Notes under the pieces: model-generated
Database searches by the model: none
Told to the model about the DNA's origin: nothing
Seen by the model: the letters and a program-made list of their open reading frames with translations, nothing else
Part shown: one piece after another, positions 33,190 to 41,560 of the stretch
Layout of the letters: each line of letters opens with the position of its first letter
Numbering within the stretch: position 1 is the stretch's first letter
Program-made: the position numbers and the translations under genes
NCBI RefSeq assembly: GCF_001661075.1
Contig: NZ_CP014870.1
Location: 6,081,703-6,145,702, forward strand
Origin: Pseudomonas silesiensis
Lineage (GTDB): Bacteria; Pseudomonadota; Gammaproteobacteria; Pseudomonadales; Pseudomonadaceae
Length of the DNA: 64,000 bases
Direction: 5' to 3'

Positions 33190-33888
33190 ATGACTCAGTC
33201 TATCTGGAGCAAATTGTTCACCGCGCTGCGTGGCGGTGCCAACGAAGCCGGCGAGGCCATCGCCGACCAACAGGCCCTGCGCATCCTCGACCAGGAAATT
33301 CGCGATGCCGACAGCGCCCTGGCCAACGCCAAGCGCCAGCTGGTCACCATCATGGCCAAGCACAAACTGTCGACCGACCGCGTCAGCGAGCACAACGCCA
33401 AGATCAAGGACCTGGAATCCAAGGCCATGGCCGCGATCCAGGCCAACCGCGAAGACCTGGCACTGGAAGTGGCCGATGCCATTTCAACGCTGACCGGCGA
33501 ACTGGAGGTCGAGCAAAAACAGGCCACCGAATTCGGCGGTTACGCGGACAGCATGCGCAAAGACATCACCAAGGCCGAAAGCCGCATCAAAAGCCTGCGC
33601 CAGCAAGTGGACATGGCCAAGGCGCGCGAAAGCGTACAGAACGCCCAGGTCAGCGCTTCGATCGCCAGCGGCGGTGCCAACGGCAAGCTGGAAACCGCCG
33701 TCGGCACACTGAACCGGCTGCAGGCAAAACAGCAGCAACGCGCCGCGGAGTTGCAAGCCCAGGATCAACTGGCGGATGCGTCGACCGGCACCGATCTGGA
33801 ACGCAAACTGCGCGAAGCCGGCATCACCCCGGACACCGGCAGCGCCAATGCGATTCTTGAGCGCCTGAAGAAAAAATCGGCCGAGTAA
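33190..33888 (+). CDS. yjfJ: PspA/IM30 family protein, YjfJ-like
   Basis: A 232-residue coiled-coil protein of the PspA/IM30 (ESCRT-III-like) family. The N-terminal amphipathic segment MTQSIWSKLFTALRGGANEA could bind membranes. Long helices with heptad patterns follow (residues 30-190). Charged stretches such as LEVEQKQATEFGGYADSMRK are typical of the group. PspA proteins form scaffolds on damaged inner membranes; this YjfJ type is a separate branch from the classical pspABC operon. Its neighbours are DUF2170, DUF2491, DUF350, DUF1190 and an ATP-grasp enzyme. A single REP arm lies directly after it. Confidence 0.92.
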   Translation: MTQSIWSKLFTALRGGANEAGEAIADQQALRILDQEIRDADSALANAKRQLVTIMAKHKLSTDRVSEHNAKIKDLESKAMAAIQANREDLALEVADAISTLTGELEVEQKQATEFGGYADSMRKDITKAESRIKSLRQQVDMAKARESVQNAQVSASIASGGANGKLETAVGTLNRLQAKQQQRAAELQAQDQLADASTGTDLERKLREAGITPDTGSANAILERLKKKSAE

Positions 33889-33918
33889 ATTTCGCTGACC
33901 TTATGACTGGCGCAAAGC

Positions 33919-33950
33919 CTGTGGGAGCGGGCTTGCTCGCGAAGAGGGCC
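33919..33950. repeat. single REP arm inside the yjf-like operon
   Basis: One copy of CTGTGGGAGCGGGCTTGCTC with GCGAAGAGGGCC and no inverted partner. It lies between the PspA-like and DUF2491 genes, within 80 nt, so it is transcribed with the operon. As a hairpin it could adjust the relative amounts of the two products. Confidence 0.85.
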
Positions 33951-33965
33951 TCAAGGAAATCTTCA

Positions 33966-34640
33966 ATGGGATGGTTTAAACAGCTGATGGGGCTTGAAGC
34001 GCCGAAAGCGAAGACAGAAGCGCAATGGACTGCCAACGAAACCCTGCCGGTCTCCGGTCCGCTGGGCCTGGCAATGGGCAAGGGCGTGATGTTCGACAGC
34101 ACCCTGAGACTGCTGCTCGACGAAAAAACCACGGTGGTCATCCCGGACGCCCAGCAGATCTGGAGCACAGGCACCATCGACCTCGGGCAGTCGACCTGGC
34201 TGTCGCGCTATTACATGAACGACGAAGACTACTGGCTGCAAGTGCACACCACCGGCGACATCGTCGGCCAGGTCGAGTCGGTGATCCTGTTCAATTACCT
34301 CAGTTACGTCACCCTCGGCAGCGAAGCGGAGCTGCGTCGGCTGGCTGGCCCTCAAAGCCTGATCGGGCTGCCGACCTACACCCACAACGGCGTGGAATAC
34401 ACCCGCGAATGGGGCACCGAGAACGGTCAGACGGAATTGGTGGCGCTGAGCGAGCAGCTGCGCAATCCGGATGAGTCCTACAGCATCGAGCACCGTTCGA
34501 TGCTGTATGCCCGCGAAACCGGCCTGACCGAGCGCAGGGAGTTCCTGCTGTTTTCCGTCGAAGAAGACGCCGAGGGCACCGTCAGCCTGAGCACTTCGCT
34601 GGGGATGTCGCTGTACACCACCGACCTGAGCATTATTTAA
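33966..34640 (+). CDS. yjfK: DUF2491 family protein, YjfK-like
   Basis: A 224-residue soluble protein of DUF2491 (E. coli YjfK). It begins MGWFKQLMGLEAPKAKTEAQ, a possible amphipathic start, followed by a long beta-rich, acidic domain (GTIDLGQSTWLSRYYMNDED and GVEYTREWGTENG are recognisable blocks). The ATG has AAGGAAATC upstream. No catalytic residues can be named. It lies between the PspA-like and DUF350 genes, 14 nt before the latter. A role as a membrane-surface partner of the PspA-like protein is inference from gene order only. Confidence 0.85.
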   Translation: MGWFKQLMGLEAPKAKTEAQWTANETLPVSGPLGLAMGKGVMFDSTLRLLLDEKTTVVIPDAQQIWSTGTIDLGQSTWLSRYYMNDEDYWLQVHTTGDIVGQVESVILFNYLSYVTLGSEAELRRLAGPQSLIGLPTYTHNGVEYTREWGTENGQTELVALSEQLRNPDESYSIEHRSMLYARETGLTERREFLLFSVEEDAEGTVSLSTSLGMSLYTTDLSII

Positions 34641-34654
34641 GAAGGAAGCAGTCC

Positions 34655-35083
34655 ATGCTAGAAGCACTCTCTATCTCCCTGAACAAAGCCGCCGTGCTCG
34701 GGTTTGTGTTGTACATCCTGGGTGCCGCGGTGCTGTTTGCGCTGTTCCAGTTCGTCTACACCCGAATCACCCCGCACAAAGAGTTCCAACTGATCCGCTC
34801 CGGCAACGTGGCGGCCGCGATCGCTCTGGGCGGCGCCATCATTGGTTTCGCGATTCCGGCCAGCAATGTGATCGCCTACTCGATCAGCATTCTGGATTTC
34901 GTCGTTTGGGCAGTGATCGCCGCGTTCGTGCAACTGCTGGCATTCCTGATGACCAGTCTGGTGCTCAAAGGCACTTCTGAACGCATCAAAAAAGGCGAAA
35001 TCGCGGCGGGCATCTATGTCGCTGCAGTGGCCATCAGCGTCGGCATGTTGAACGCCGCCTGCATGACCCCTTCCCAGAACTGA
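34655..35083 (+). CDS. yjfL: DUF350 inner-membrane protein, YjfL-like
   Basis: A 142-residue integral membrane protein with four helices, around AAVLGFVLYILGAAVLFALF, AAAIALGGAIIGFAIPASN, ISILDFVVWAVIAAFVQLLA and IAAGIYVAAVAISVGMLNAA. DUF350 (YjfL) proteins contain two repeated two-helix units, which fits this pattern. Charged residues are few and lie in the loops. The ATG has AAGGAAG upstream. The family repeatedly occurs with ATP-grasp amidoligase-like enzymes and PspA proteins, as here, and its transport or sensing role is unknown. Confidence 0.9.
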   Translation: MLEALSISLNKAAVLGFVLYILGAAVLFALFQFVYTRITPHKEFQLIRSGNVAAAIALGGAIIGFAIPASNVIAYSISILDFVVWAVIAAFVQLLAFLMTSLVLKGTSERIKKGEIAAGIYVAAVAISVGMLNAACMTPSQN

Positions 35084-35101
35084 TTGCGCACGGAGCTCCC
35101 G

Positions 35102-35830
35102 ATGAAACGAAGCAAGTACGTTCAGCTGTCACTGGCAGCGTCGGTCGCCATGGCGATATCAGGCTGCGGGGTGGCTGAAAAAACCTACCCGGTGCAGAAG
35201 AAGTACAACTTTCAGTCCGTTCAGCAATGTGCCGATGAAAAGCTTCCGGTCGACGTCTGCTCTGACGCCTACATGGCCGCCATGGCTGAGCATCGCCGCC
35301 TTGCGCCGGTGTACGACAACCAGGCCGATTGCGATGCCGACTTTGTCGCCAACTGGTGCCAGCAGGATTCCGCCGGCAAGTTCATCCCCAAGCTCGGAGG
35401 CTTCGAACTGAGCGCCGATGGCGAGGTGACGCAATCCCAAGTGGACGCTGCCAAGGCTCAATTGCCAACCTCGGAAGCGAACAGTGGCGGTTCGGGATTC
35501 TCCGGCACCAGCCTGCTGACCGGACTGCTGATCGGTAACATGCTGAGCAACAACCGCAACAGCTATAACTCCCAACCGGTGTACCGCTACCGCGATGACC
35601 GCGGCAGCTATTCGTCTTCGACACTCGGCCAGCGGATTGCCAAGGGCTCGACCTTTACCAAATCCAATCAGGCGCGATACGGCAGCAGCAACTACGCCGA
35701 CTCCATTCGTTCCGCCAGCAAACCGGTTTCGGTTGCCTCGTCCACCTCCCGTGGCGGTTTCGGCAGCAAGGCCAGTGCACGCAGTGGCTGGGGCGGCTCG
35801 GGCAAGAGTTTCGGCGGCTCGAGCAGTTAA
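35102..35830 (+). CDS. yjfM: DUF1190 lipoprotein, YjfM/YgiB-like
   Basis: A 242-residue predicted lipoprotein. The signal peptide MKRSKYVQLSLAASVAMAIS ends in a lipobox with the acylated Cys in ISGCG. The N-terminal part of the mature protein has four further cysteines (CADEKLPVDVC and CDADFVANWC), probably two disulfides. The C-terminal 100 residues are Ser/Gly/Arg-rich and low in complexity (SSTSRGGFGSKASARSGWGG), as in YgiB/YjfM. The start at 35102 has GGAG upstream; an alternative TTG start is less likely. It lies 12 nt before the ATP-grasp gene. Its Gly/Ser-rich tail is a candidate substrate for that enzyme, but this is speculation. Confidence 0.88.
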   Translation: MKRSKYVQLSLAASVAMAISGCGVAEKTYPVQKKYNFQSVQQCADEKLPVDVCSDAYMAAMAEHRRLAPVYDNQADCDADFVANWCQQDSAGKFIPKLGGFELSADGEVTQSQVDAAKAQLPTSEANSGGSGFSGTSLLTGLLIGNMLSNNRNSYNSQPVYRYRDDRGSYSSSTLGQRIAKGSTFTKSNQARYGSSNYADSIRSASKPVSVASSTSRGGFGSKASARSGWGGSGKSFGGSSS

Positions 35831-35842
35831 GGAAACCGCGCC

Positions 35843-37000
35843 ATGAAGAAAATACTCTGTGCAGAGCGTCATGACTGGAAACAGACCGCCGACAGCCTTG
35901 GCTTTCTGTTCCATACCTTCGACAACGAACCTTATTGGGACGAGAGCGCGTATTACCAGTTCACGCTCAAGCAGATCGAGAACGACCTCGAAGACCCGAC
36001 CACCGAGATCCATGAGATGTGCATGGATCTGGTGGCCCGCGTGGTGCAGAGCGAAGAGCTGCTGGAGCGCCTGAGCATTCCCGCGCCCTTCTTCGACATG
36101 ATTCGCACTTCATGGCTCGAGGGCCACCCGCACCTGTATGGGCGCATGGATTTCTCCTACAACGGCACCGGCCCGGCCAAGTTGCTGGAGCTCAACTACG
36201 ACACGCCGACCAGCCTGTATGAGGCCGCGGCGTTTCAGTGGGGCTGGCTGGAGCAATGCATCGAACGCGGTTTGCTGCCCGGGCATGCCGACCAGTTCAA
36301 CAGCATCGACACCAAACTGCATCAGGCCTTTGCCCAACTACAACTCCAGCAACCCTTCTATTTCGCCTCGATGAAAGACTCGGTCGAAGACAGGGGCACC
36401 ACCGACTACCTGCGCCTGATCGCAGAGAAAGTCGGCATGGAATCCCGCCACATCGACATCGAAGACATTGGCCTGACCGGTGACGGACGCTTCGTCGATC
36501 TTGAAGATCGCTGGATCCCCCACCTGTTCAAGCTGCACGCCTGGGAATTCATCTTTCACGAGCCCTTTGGGGCAGCGATTGCCCAGAGCGACACGCAGTT
36601 TTTCGAGCCGGTCTGGAAATCCATCCTCTCCAACAAAGGCATCCTGCCGCTGCTGTGGGAGTTCAACAAAGGCCACCCGAACCTGCTCGCCGCGCATCTG
36701 GACACCGACCCGAACAAAGCGGTGCCCAAGGGCTGGGTGCGCAAGCCGTTCTTCTCCCGGGAAGGCGCCAACATCGAATTGCAAACCGTCGACGGCCTGA
36801 TCGTCAAAGAGGACGGGCCCTACACGGACGCGCCTTTTATCCTTCAGGAATTTGCGCCACTGCCGCAATTTGGCGACAGCTACACCTTGATCGGCTCGTG
36901 GGTGATCGGCGATCAGGCCGCAGGGATTGGTGTGCGTGAAGACAACAGCTTGATTACCAAGGATTCGAGCCGTTTTCTGCCACACCTGATCCTCGACTGA
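35843..37000 (+). CDS. yjfC: glutathionylspermidine synthase-like ATP-grasp enzyme, YjfC-like
   Basis: A 385-residue protein with the C-terminal synthetase fold of glutathionylspermidine synthase; the N-terminal amidase of the bifunctional enzyme is absent. Recognisable blocks are GPAKLLELNYDTPTSLYEAA and, near the end, the ATP-grasp strand (GLIVKEDGPYTDAPFILQEF). E. coli YjfC has nearly the same length (387). Family members form an amide bond using ATP, perhaps between a peptide carboxylate and a polyamine. The natural acceptor of YjfC is not known to me. A hairpin without a T-run lies at 37023-37042, just 3' of the gene. Confidence 0.9.
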   Translation: MKKILCAERHDWKQTADSLGFLFHTFDNEPYWDESAYYQFTLKQIENDLEDPTTEIHEMCMDLVARVVQSEELLERLSIPAPFFDMIRTSWLEGHPHLYGRMDFSYNGTGPAKLLELNYDTPTSLYEAAAFQWGWLEQCIERGLLPGHADQFNSIDTKLHQAFAQLQLQQPFYFASMKDSVEDRGTTDYLRLIAEKVGMESRHIDIEDIGLTGDGRFVDLEDRWIPHLFKLHAWEFIFHEPFGAAIAQSDTQFFEPVWKSILSNKGILPLLWEFNKGHPNLLAAHLDTDPNKAVPKGWVRKPFFSREGANIELQTVDGLIVKEDGPYTDAPFILQEFAPLPQFGDSYTLIGSWVIGDQAAGIGVREDNSLITKDSSRFLPHLILD

Positions 37001-37155
37001 ACAATCAATCGTTCATGAAAAGGCCGGTGCCGTGCATCGGCTGGCAGGGTGAAGCAGGAGTAAACCTGGCCCAGGACCGGACAACTACAAGACTTACCGC
37101 TGAAAAGCCGGATAATGGCGACCAAATCGTCTAGCCGTTATTCTGGTAATCCCCC

Positions 37156-39360
37156 ATGGAAATCAAGGTCAACTTTCTCGACAACCTTCGACTTGAAGCC
37201 AAGTTCGATGACTTCACGGTGGTGGCCGATCAACCTATCCGCTACAAGGGAGATGGCTCGGCACCGGGTCCGTTCGACTACTTTTTGGCTTCATCGGCTT
37301 TGTGTGCGGCCTATTTCGTGAAGTTGTACTGCGACACTCGCAGCATTCCCACCGAAAACATCCGCTTGTCGCAGAACAACATTGTTGATCCGGAAAACCG
37401 CTACAACCAGATTTTCAAGATTCAGGTCGAGTTGCCCGCGGACATCTCGGACAAGGACCGCCAAGGCATCCTGCGCTCCATCGACCGTTGCACCGTGAAA
37501 AAAGTGGTGCAAGCCGGGCCTGAGTTTGTGATCGAAGAGGTCGAAAACCTCGACGCCGATGCCCAGGCATTGCTGATGCCTGCCGCCAACTCAGAGGCGA
37601 GCACTTATATTGTCGGCAAGGATCTGCCGCTGGAGCAAACCATTGCCAATATGTCGGCCATCCTGGCGGACCTGGGCATGAAGATTGAAATCGCCTCCTG
37701 GCGCAATATCGTGCCCAATGTGTGGTCGCTGCATATCCGCGATGCGCACTCGCCGATGTGCTTCACCAACGGCAAGGGTTCGACCAAGGAAGGCGCATTG
37801 GCGTCGGCGTTGGGCGAGTTCATCGAGCGACTCAACTGCAACTTTTTCTACAACGATCAATTCTGGGGCGAAGACATCGCCAACGCCGCGTTTGTGCACT
37901 ACCCGGATGAGCGCTGGTTCAAGCCTGGCCGTAAAGATGCACTGCCGGCGGAAATTCTCGACGAGTACTGCCTGAAGATTTACAACCGCGACGGCGAGCT
38001 GCGTGGCTCCCATCTGATCGACACCAACTCGGGCAACGAAGAGCGCGGCATCTGCACGCTGCCGTACGTGCGCCAGTCGGACGGCGAGGTGGTGTACTTC
38101 CCGTCCAACCTGGTGGAAAACCTGTTCCTGAGCAACGGCATGAGTGCCGGTAACACGCTGGCCGAAGCCCAGGTGCAGTGCCTGTCGGAGATCTTCGAGC
38201 GCGCGGTAAAACGCGAAATCATCGAAGGCGAATTTGCCCTGCCGGATGTGCCGGCCAACGTGCTGGCGAAGTACCCCGGGATCCTGGCCGGTATCCAGGC
38301 GCTGGAGGAACAGGGGTTCCCCGTGCTGGTGAAGGATGCGTCCCTGGGCGGTGAATTCCCGGTGATGTGCGTCACGCTGATGAACCCGCGTACCGGCGGT
38401 GTGTTCGCCTCGTTCGGTGCGCACCCGAGCCTGGAAGTGGCGCTGGAACGCAGCCTGACCGAATTGCTGCAGGGCCGCAGTTTCGAAGGCCTCAACGACT
38501 TGCCCCAGCCGACGTTTGAAGGCCATGCGGTGACCGAGCCGAACAACTTCGTCGAGCACTTCATTGACTCCAGCGGCGTGGTGTCGTGGCGCTTCTTCAG
38601 CTCGAAGTCGGATTACGAATTCGTGGAGTGGGACTTCTCCGGCCAGGGTGAAAACTCGAATGCCGAGGAAGCCGCGACCTTGTTCGGCATTCTCGAAGGC
38701 ATGGGCAAGCAAGTTTACATGGCGGTCTACGAGCATATCGGCGCCAAGGCCTGCCGCATCCTGGTACCGGACTATTCGGAGATTTATCCGGTAGACGATC
38801 TGATCTGGGACAACACCAACAAAGCGCTGTTCTTCCGCGCCGACATCCTGAACCTGCATCGCCTGGACGAAGACGAACTGCGAGCGCTGGTCGAGCGGCT
38901 GGTGGAAAGCGAGCTGGACGACTACACCGACATCACCAGCTTGATCGGCATCGAATTCGACGACAATACCGCCTGGGGTCAGCTGACGATCCTGGAGTTG
39001 AAGCTGCTGATTTATCTCGCCTTGCAGCAATATGAGGAGGCGAAAGAAGCGGTGGAAATGTTCCTGCAGTACAACGACAACACGGTTGAGCGCGGCTTGT
39101 TCTACCAGGCCATCAACGTGGTGCTGGAGATGAAGCTGGACGAAGACCTGGAACTGCAAGACTACGAGGCCAATTTCCGCCGGATGTTTGGCAACGAGCG
39201 GATGGACGCAGCGATCGGCTCAGTGGACGGCAGCGTGCGCTTCCATGGCTTGACGCCGACCAGCATGAAACTCGAAGGGCTCGACAGGCATCTGCGCCTG
39301 ATCGAAAGCTACAAGAAACTGCACTCGGCACGAGCCAATGTGACCGCGTTAACCCGTTAA
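37156..39360 (+). CDS. OsmC domain-YcaO domain fusion protein
   Basis: A 734-residue protein. Residues 1-140 form an OsmC-like domain in which both peroxidatic cysteines are kept (Cys50 in LASSALCAAYF, Cys112 in DRCTVKK), so it may be an active thiol peroxidase. Residues about 190-560 form a YcaO domain with ATP/Mg-binding blocks (STKEGALASALGEFIERL; CLSEIFERAVKREI; EVALERSLTELLQGR). The rest is a TPR-like helical region (LLIYLALQQYEEAKEAVEMF). There is no C-terminal PxPxP tail, unlike azoline-forming YcaOs. E. coli YcaO has been linked to ribosomal protein S12 methylthiolation by RimO. It follows yjfC by 155 nt and ends at a strong terminator; co-transcription is possible but unproven. Confidence 0.9.
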   Translation: MEIKVNFLDNLRLEAKFDDFTVVADQPIRYKGDGSAPGPFDYFLASSALCAAYFVKLYCDTRSIPTENIRLSQNNIVDPENRYNQIFKIQVELPADISDKDRQGILRSIDRCTVKKVVQAGPEFVIEEVENLDADAQALLMPAANSEASTYIVGKDLPLEQTIANMSAILADLGMKIEIASWRNIVPNVWSLHIRDAHSPMCFTNGKGSTKEGALASALGEFIERLNCNFFYNDQFWGEDIANAAFVHYPDERWFKPGRKDALPAEILDEYCLKIYNRDGELRGSHLIDTNSGNEERGICTLPYVRQSDGEVVYFPSNLVENLFLSNGMSAGNTLAEAQVQCLSEIFERAVKREIIEGEFALPDVPANVLAKYPGILAGIQALEEQGFPVLVKDASLGGEFPVMCVTLMNPRTGGVFASFGAHPSLEVALERSLTELLQGRSFEGLNDLPQPTFEGHAVTEPNNFVEHFIDSSGVVSWRFFSSKSDYEFVEWDFSGQGENSNAEEAATLFGILEGMGKQVYMAVYEHIGAKACRILVPDYSEIYPVDDLIWDNTNKALFFRADILNLHRLDEDELRALVERLVESELDDYTDITSLIGIEFDDNTAWGQLTILELKLLIYLALQQYEEAKEAVEMFLQYNDNTVERGLFYQAINVVLEMKLDEDLELQDYEANFRRMFGNERMDAAIGSVDGSVRFHGLTPTSMKLEGLDRHLRLIESYKKLHSARANVTALTR

Positions 39361-39371
39361 CAGCGCCAACA

Positions 39372-39413
39372 AAAAAGCGAAGCCAGATTAATGGCTTCGC
39401 TTTTTTTATTTAC
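39372..39413. terminator. bidirectional terminator between OsmC-YcaO and ssb
   Basis: AAAAAAGCGAAGCCA and TGGCTTCGCTTTTTTT form a 15-bp stem around a 6-nt loop (GATTAA). The A- and T-runs on both sides allow termination from both directions, serving the convergent OsmC-YcaO and ssb genes. Confidence 0.93.
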
Positions 39414-39434
39414 GGTTCTGAAAAAAACTACGGA

Positions 39435-39962
39435 TCAGAACGGGATATCGTCATCAAAGCTGTCGAAATCCGGAGCTGGTTGCGGCGCGGCCTGCTGTGG
39501 AGGCGGAGCCTGGCGCGACTGTTGTGGAGCCGATTGCTGCGGACGCGGAGCCTGCTGGCGTGGAGCCGGGGCGGACTGCTGGTAGTTATTGCCCCCGCCT
39601 TGTTGGTCGCCCTGTTGTGGACGGCCGCCCAGCAGTTGCATGGTGCCTTGCATATCGACCACGATTTCAGTGGTGTAACGCTTGATGCCGTCTTTTTCCC
39701 ACTCGCGGGTCTGCAGTTTGCCTTCGATGTAGACCTGCGAACCTTTACGCAGGTATTCGCCGGCGATTTCCGCCACCTTGCCGAACATCGACACACGGTG
39801 CCATTCGGTTTTCTCGACCTTCTGACCGGTCTGCTTGTCGGTCCACTGTTCGCTGGTCGCCAGACTCAGGTTGGTCACGGCATTACCGTTCGGCAGGTAG
39901 CGAACTTCGGGATCCTGGCCGCAAGTGCCGACCAATATGACTTTGTTAACCCCACGGGCCAT
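39435..39962 (-). CDS. ssb: single-stranded DNA-binding protein
   Basis: SSB coats single-stranded DNA during replication, repair and recombination. The 175-residue protein begins [20 protein letters not shown], the start of the OB fold (1-110), followed by a Gln/Pro/Gly-rich linker (about 111-165) with several QQ and PQQ runs. The acidic C-terminal tip ends DDDIPF, which docks partner proteins. Length is close to E. coli SSB (178). The ATG lies 9 nt downstream of the MFS gene stop, so the two may be co-transcribed. Confidence 0.98.
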   Translation of the reverse strand: MARGVNKVILVGTCGQDPEVRYLPNGNAVTNLSLATSEQWTDKQTGQKVEKTEWHRVSMFGKVAEIAGEYLRKGSQVYIEGKLQTREWEKDGIKRYTTEIVVDMQGTMQLLGGRPQQGDQQGGGNNYQQSAPAPRQQAPRPQQSAPQQSRQAPPPQQAAPQPAPDFDSFDDDIPF

Positions 39963-39971
39963 AACGTTCTC

Positions 39972-41369
39972 CTAGGCTTCGCACGCTGTCGCGGCCGGGT
40001 TGTTCACCAGACGCTCGAGGGTGGTGCGATCCAATAGTTCTGTGTCCAATTTGATGTAAATGGCCGCTTCATCCGCGACTATCACTGCATCTGTTACCCC
40101 TACGACGGCCATCAGGCGCTCAACCAGACCCGCTTCGCGGATTGCCTCGGGCGACAGCGGCAAGCGCAGGCTCGTGACGTAGGGAGGTTCGCGCATGGTA
40201 ACAGCAAAGGCCAACCAGAGGGCAGCCAGCCCGGCGCATCCGAGGAAGACAACCGACAAACCGCCATGCTGGAACATCCAGCCGCCGAGGATCCCGCCCA
40301 ACGCCGAACCGAGGAACTGGCTGGTGGAATAAACCCCCATCGCCGTGCCTTTGCCGCCCGCTGGTGAAACCTTGCTGATCAGCGATGGCAATGAAGCTTC
40401 CAGCAAGTTGAACGCGGTGAAGAACACCACCGTCCCGATCACCAGGGCCCGCAAGCTATCGCCGAACTGCCAGAAGAATAGCTCAGTGAGCATCAGCGTC
40501 AGCACCGCGCCCAGTAAAACTCGTTTCATTTTGCGTTTCTTCTCGCCGTAGATGATGAACGGGATCATGGCGAAGAAGGAAATCAGCAGCGCGGTCAGGT
40601 ACACCCACCAGTGCTGCTCCTTGGGCAGCCCGGCTTTTTCGACCAGGGCCAGGGGCAATGCAACGAAGCTCGACATCAACATCGCGTGCAACACAAAAAT
40701 GCCCAGGTCCAGGCGCAGCAGGTCCGGATGCTTGAGCGTCGGCAGCAGCGCCTGACGCGCGACGCCGGACTCGCGATGCTGCAGCGGTCCGGTGGAGCGC
40801 GGCACCATGAACATCACGATCAGGATGCCCAACAGCGCCATGCCGCCCGTGGCCAGGAACAGCCCGGACAGACCGAAGGCGCGCGTCAGCAACGGCCCCA
40901 CCACCATGGCGACAGCGAACGACAGGCCGATGGTCATGCCGATCATGGCCATGGCCTTTGTCCGGTGCTGTTCACGGGTCAGGTCCGACAATAGCGCCAT
41001 CACCGCCGCTGAAATCGCCCCGGCACCTTGCAGGATGCGTCCGGCGATCACGCCCCAGATCGAATCGGCATTGGCCGCCAGCACGCTGCCGAGGGCAAAG
41101 ACGATAAGTCCAACGTAAATCACCGGCCGGCGGCCGATGCGGTCGGAAATGAAACCGAAAGGAATCTGGAAGAGCGCCTGGGTCAGGCCGTAAGCGCCAA
41201 TCGCCAGCCCGATGAGGGCCGGGGTCGCTCCCGCCAGATCCATGCCATAGGTCGCCAGTACCGGCAACACCATGAACATGCCAAGCATACGGAACGCGAA
41301 CACCAGGGCCAGACCGCTTGCTGCGCGTGTCTCACTGCCACTCATGCGTTCGCTGTGGGGATCGTGCAT
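39972..41369 (-). CDS. MFS transporter, YajR-like
   Basis: A 465-residue inner-membrane transporter. Twelve helices are followed by a C-terminal soluble domain of about 75 residues (VERLMAVVGVTDAVIVADEA), a feature of E. coli YajR. The loop 2-3 motif A reads GFISDRIGRRPVIYVG. The first helix begins LALVFAFRMLGMFMVLPVLA. The substrate is unknown. In many Pseudomonas this gene sits between ssb and uvrA, divergent from uvrA, as here. Alternative start codons exist at the N-terminus; the one used gives a short hydrophilic leader. Confidence 0.92.
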   Translation of the reverse strand: MHDPHSERMSGSETRAASGLALVFAFRMLGMFMVLPVLATYGMDLAGATPALIGLAIGAYGLTQALFQIPFGFISDRIGRRPVIYVGLIVFALGSVLAANADSIWGVIAGRILQGAGAISAAVMALLSDLTREQHRTKAMAMIGMTIGLSFAVAMVVGPLLTRAFGLSGLFLATGGMALLGILIVMFMVPRSTGPLQHRESGVARQALLPTLKHPDLLRLDLGIFVLHAMLMSSFVALPLALVEKAGLPKEQHWWVYLTALLISFFAMIPFIIYGEKKRKMKRVLLGAVLTLMLTELFFWQFGDSLRALVIGTVVFFTAFNLLEASLPSLISKVSPAGGKGTAMGVYSTSQFLGSALGGILGGWMFQHGGLSVVFLGCAGLAALWLAFAVTMREPPYVTSLRLPLSPEAIREAGLVERLMAVVGVTDAVIVADEAAIYIKLDTELLDRTTLERLVNNPAATACEA

Positions 41370-41560
41370 GGAAAAACCTCATGTGAACCGGCGGCGATTC
41401 TACCAGTCCCATCGATTGACAGGGTATATCGCGACGCTTTGACGCGCTTCGCTGACAGACTCTTCATGTAAGGCAACAATCCGCTCGTTTGATAGTGTGC
41501 ATCCATCCAGTATTTGGCCGTATACTCCTACGTTTTCGACGCCCGCCAAGCGAGGCCACT

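Noticed and set aside
37591..39159. 522-codon minus-strand open frame inside the OsmC-YcaO gene
   Set aside because: It is fully antisense to a conserved gene, and its translation shows no recognisable domain and no ribosome-binding site.
41370..41560. LexA (SOS) box between the MFS gene and uvrA
   Set aside because: The stretch AGTATTTGGCCGTATACT looks palindromic, but the required CTG-N10-CAG pattern is not met.
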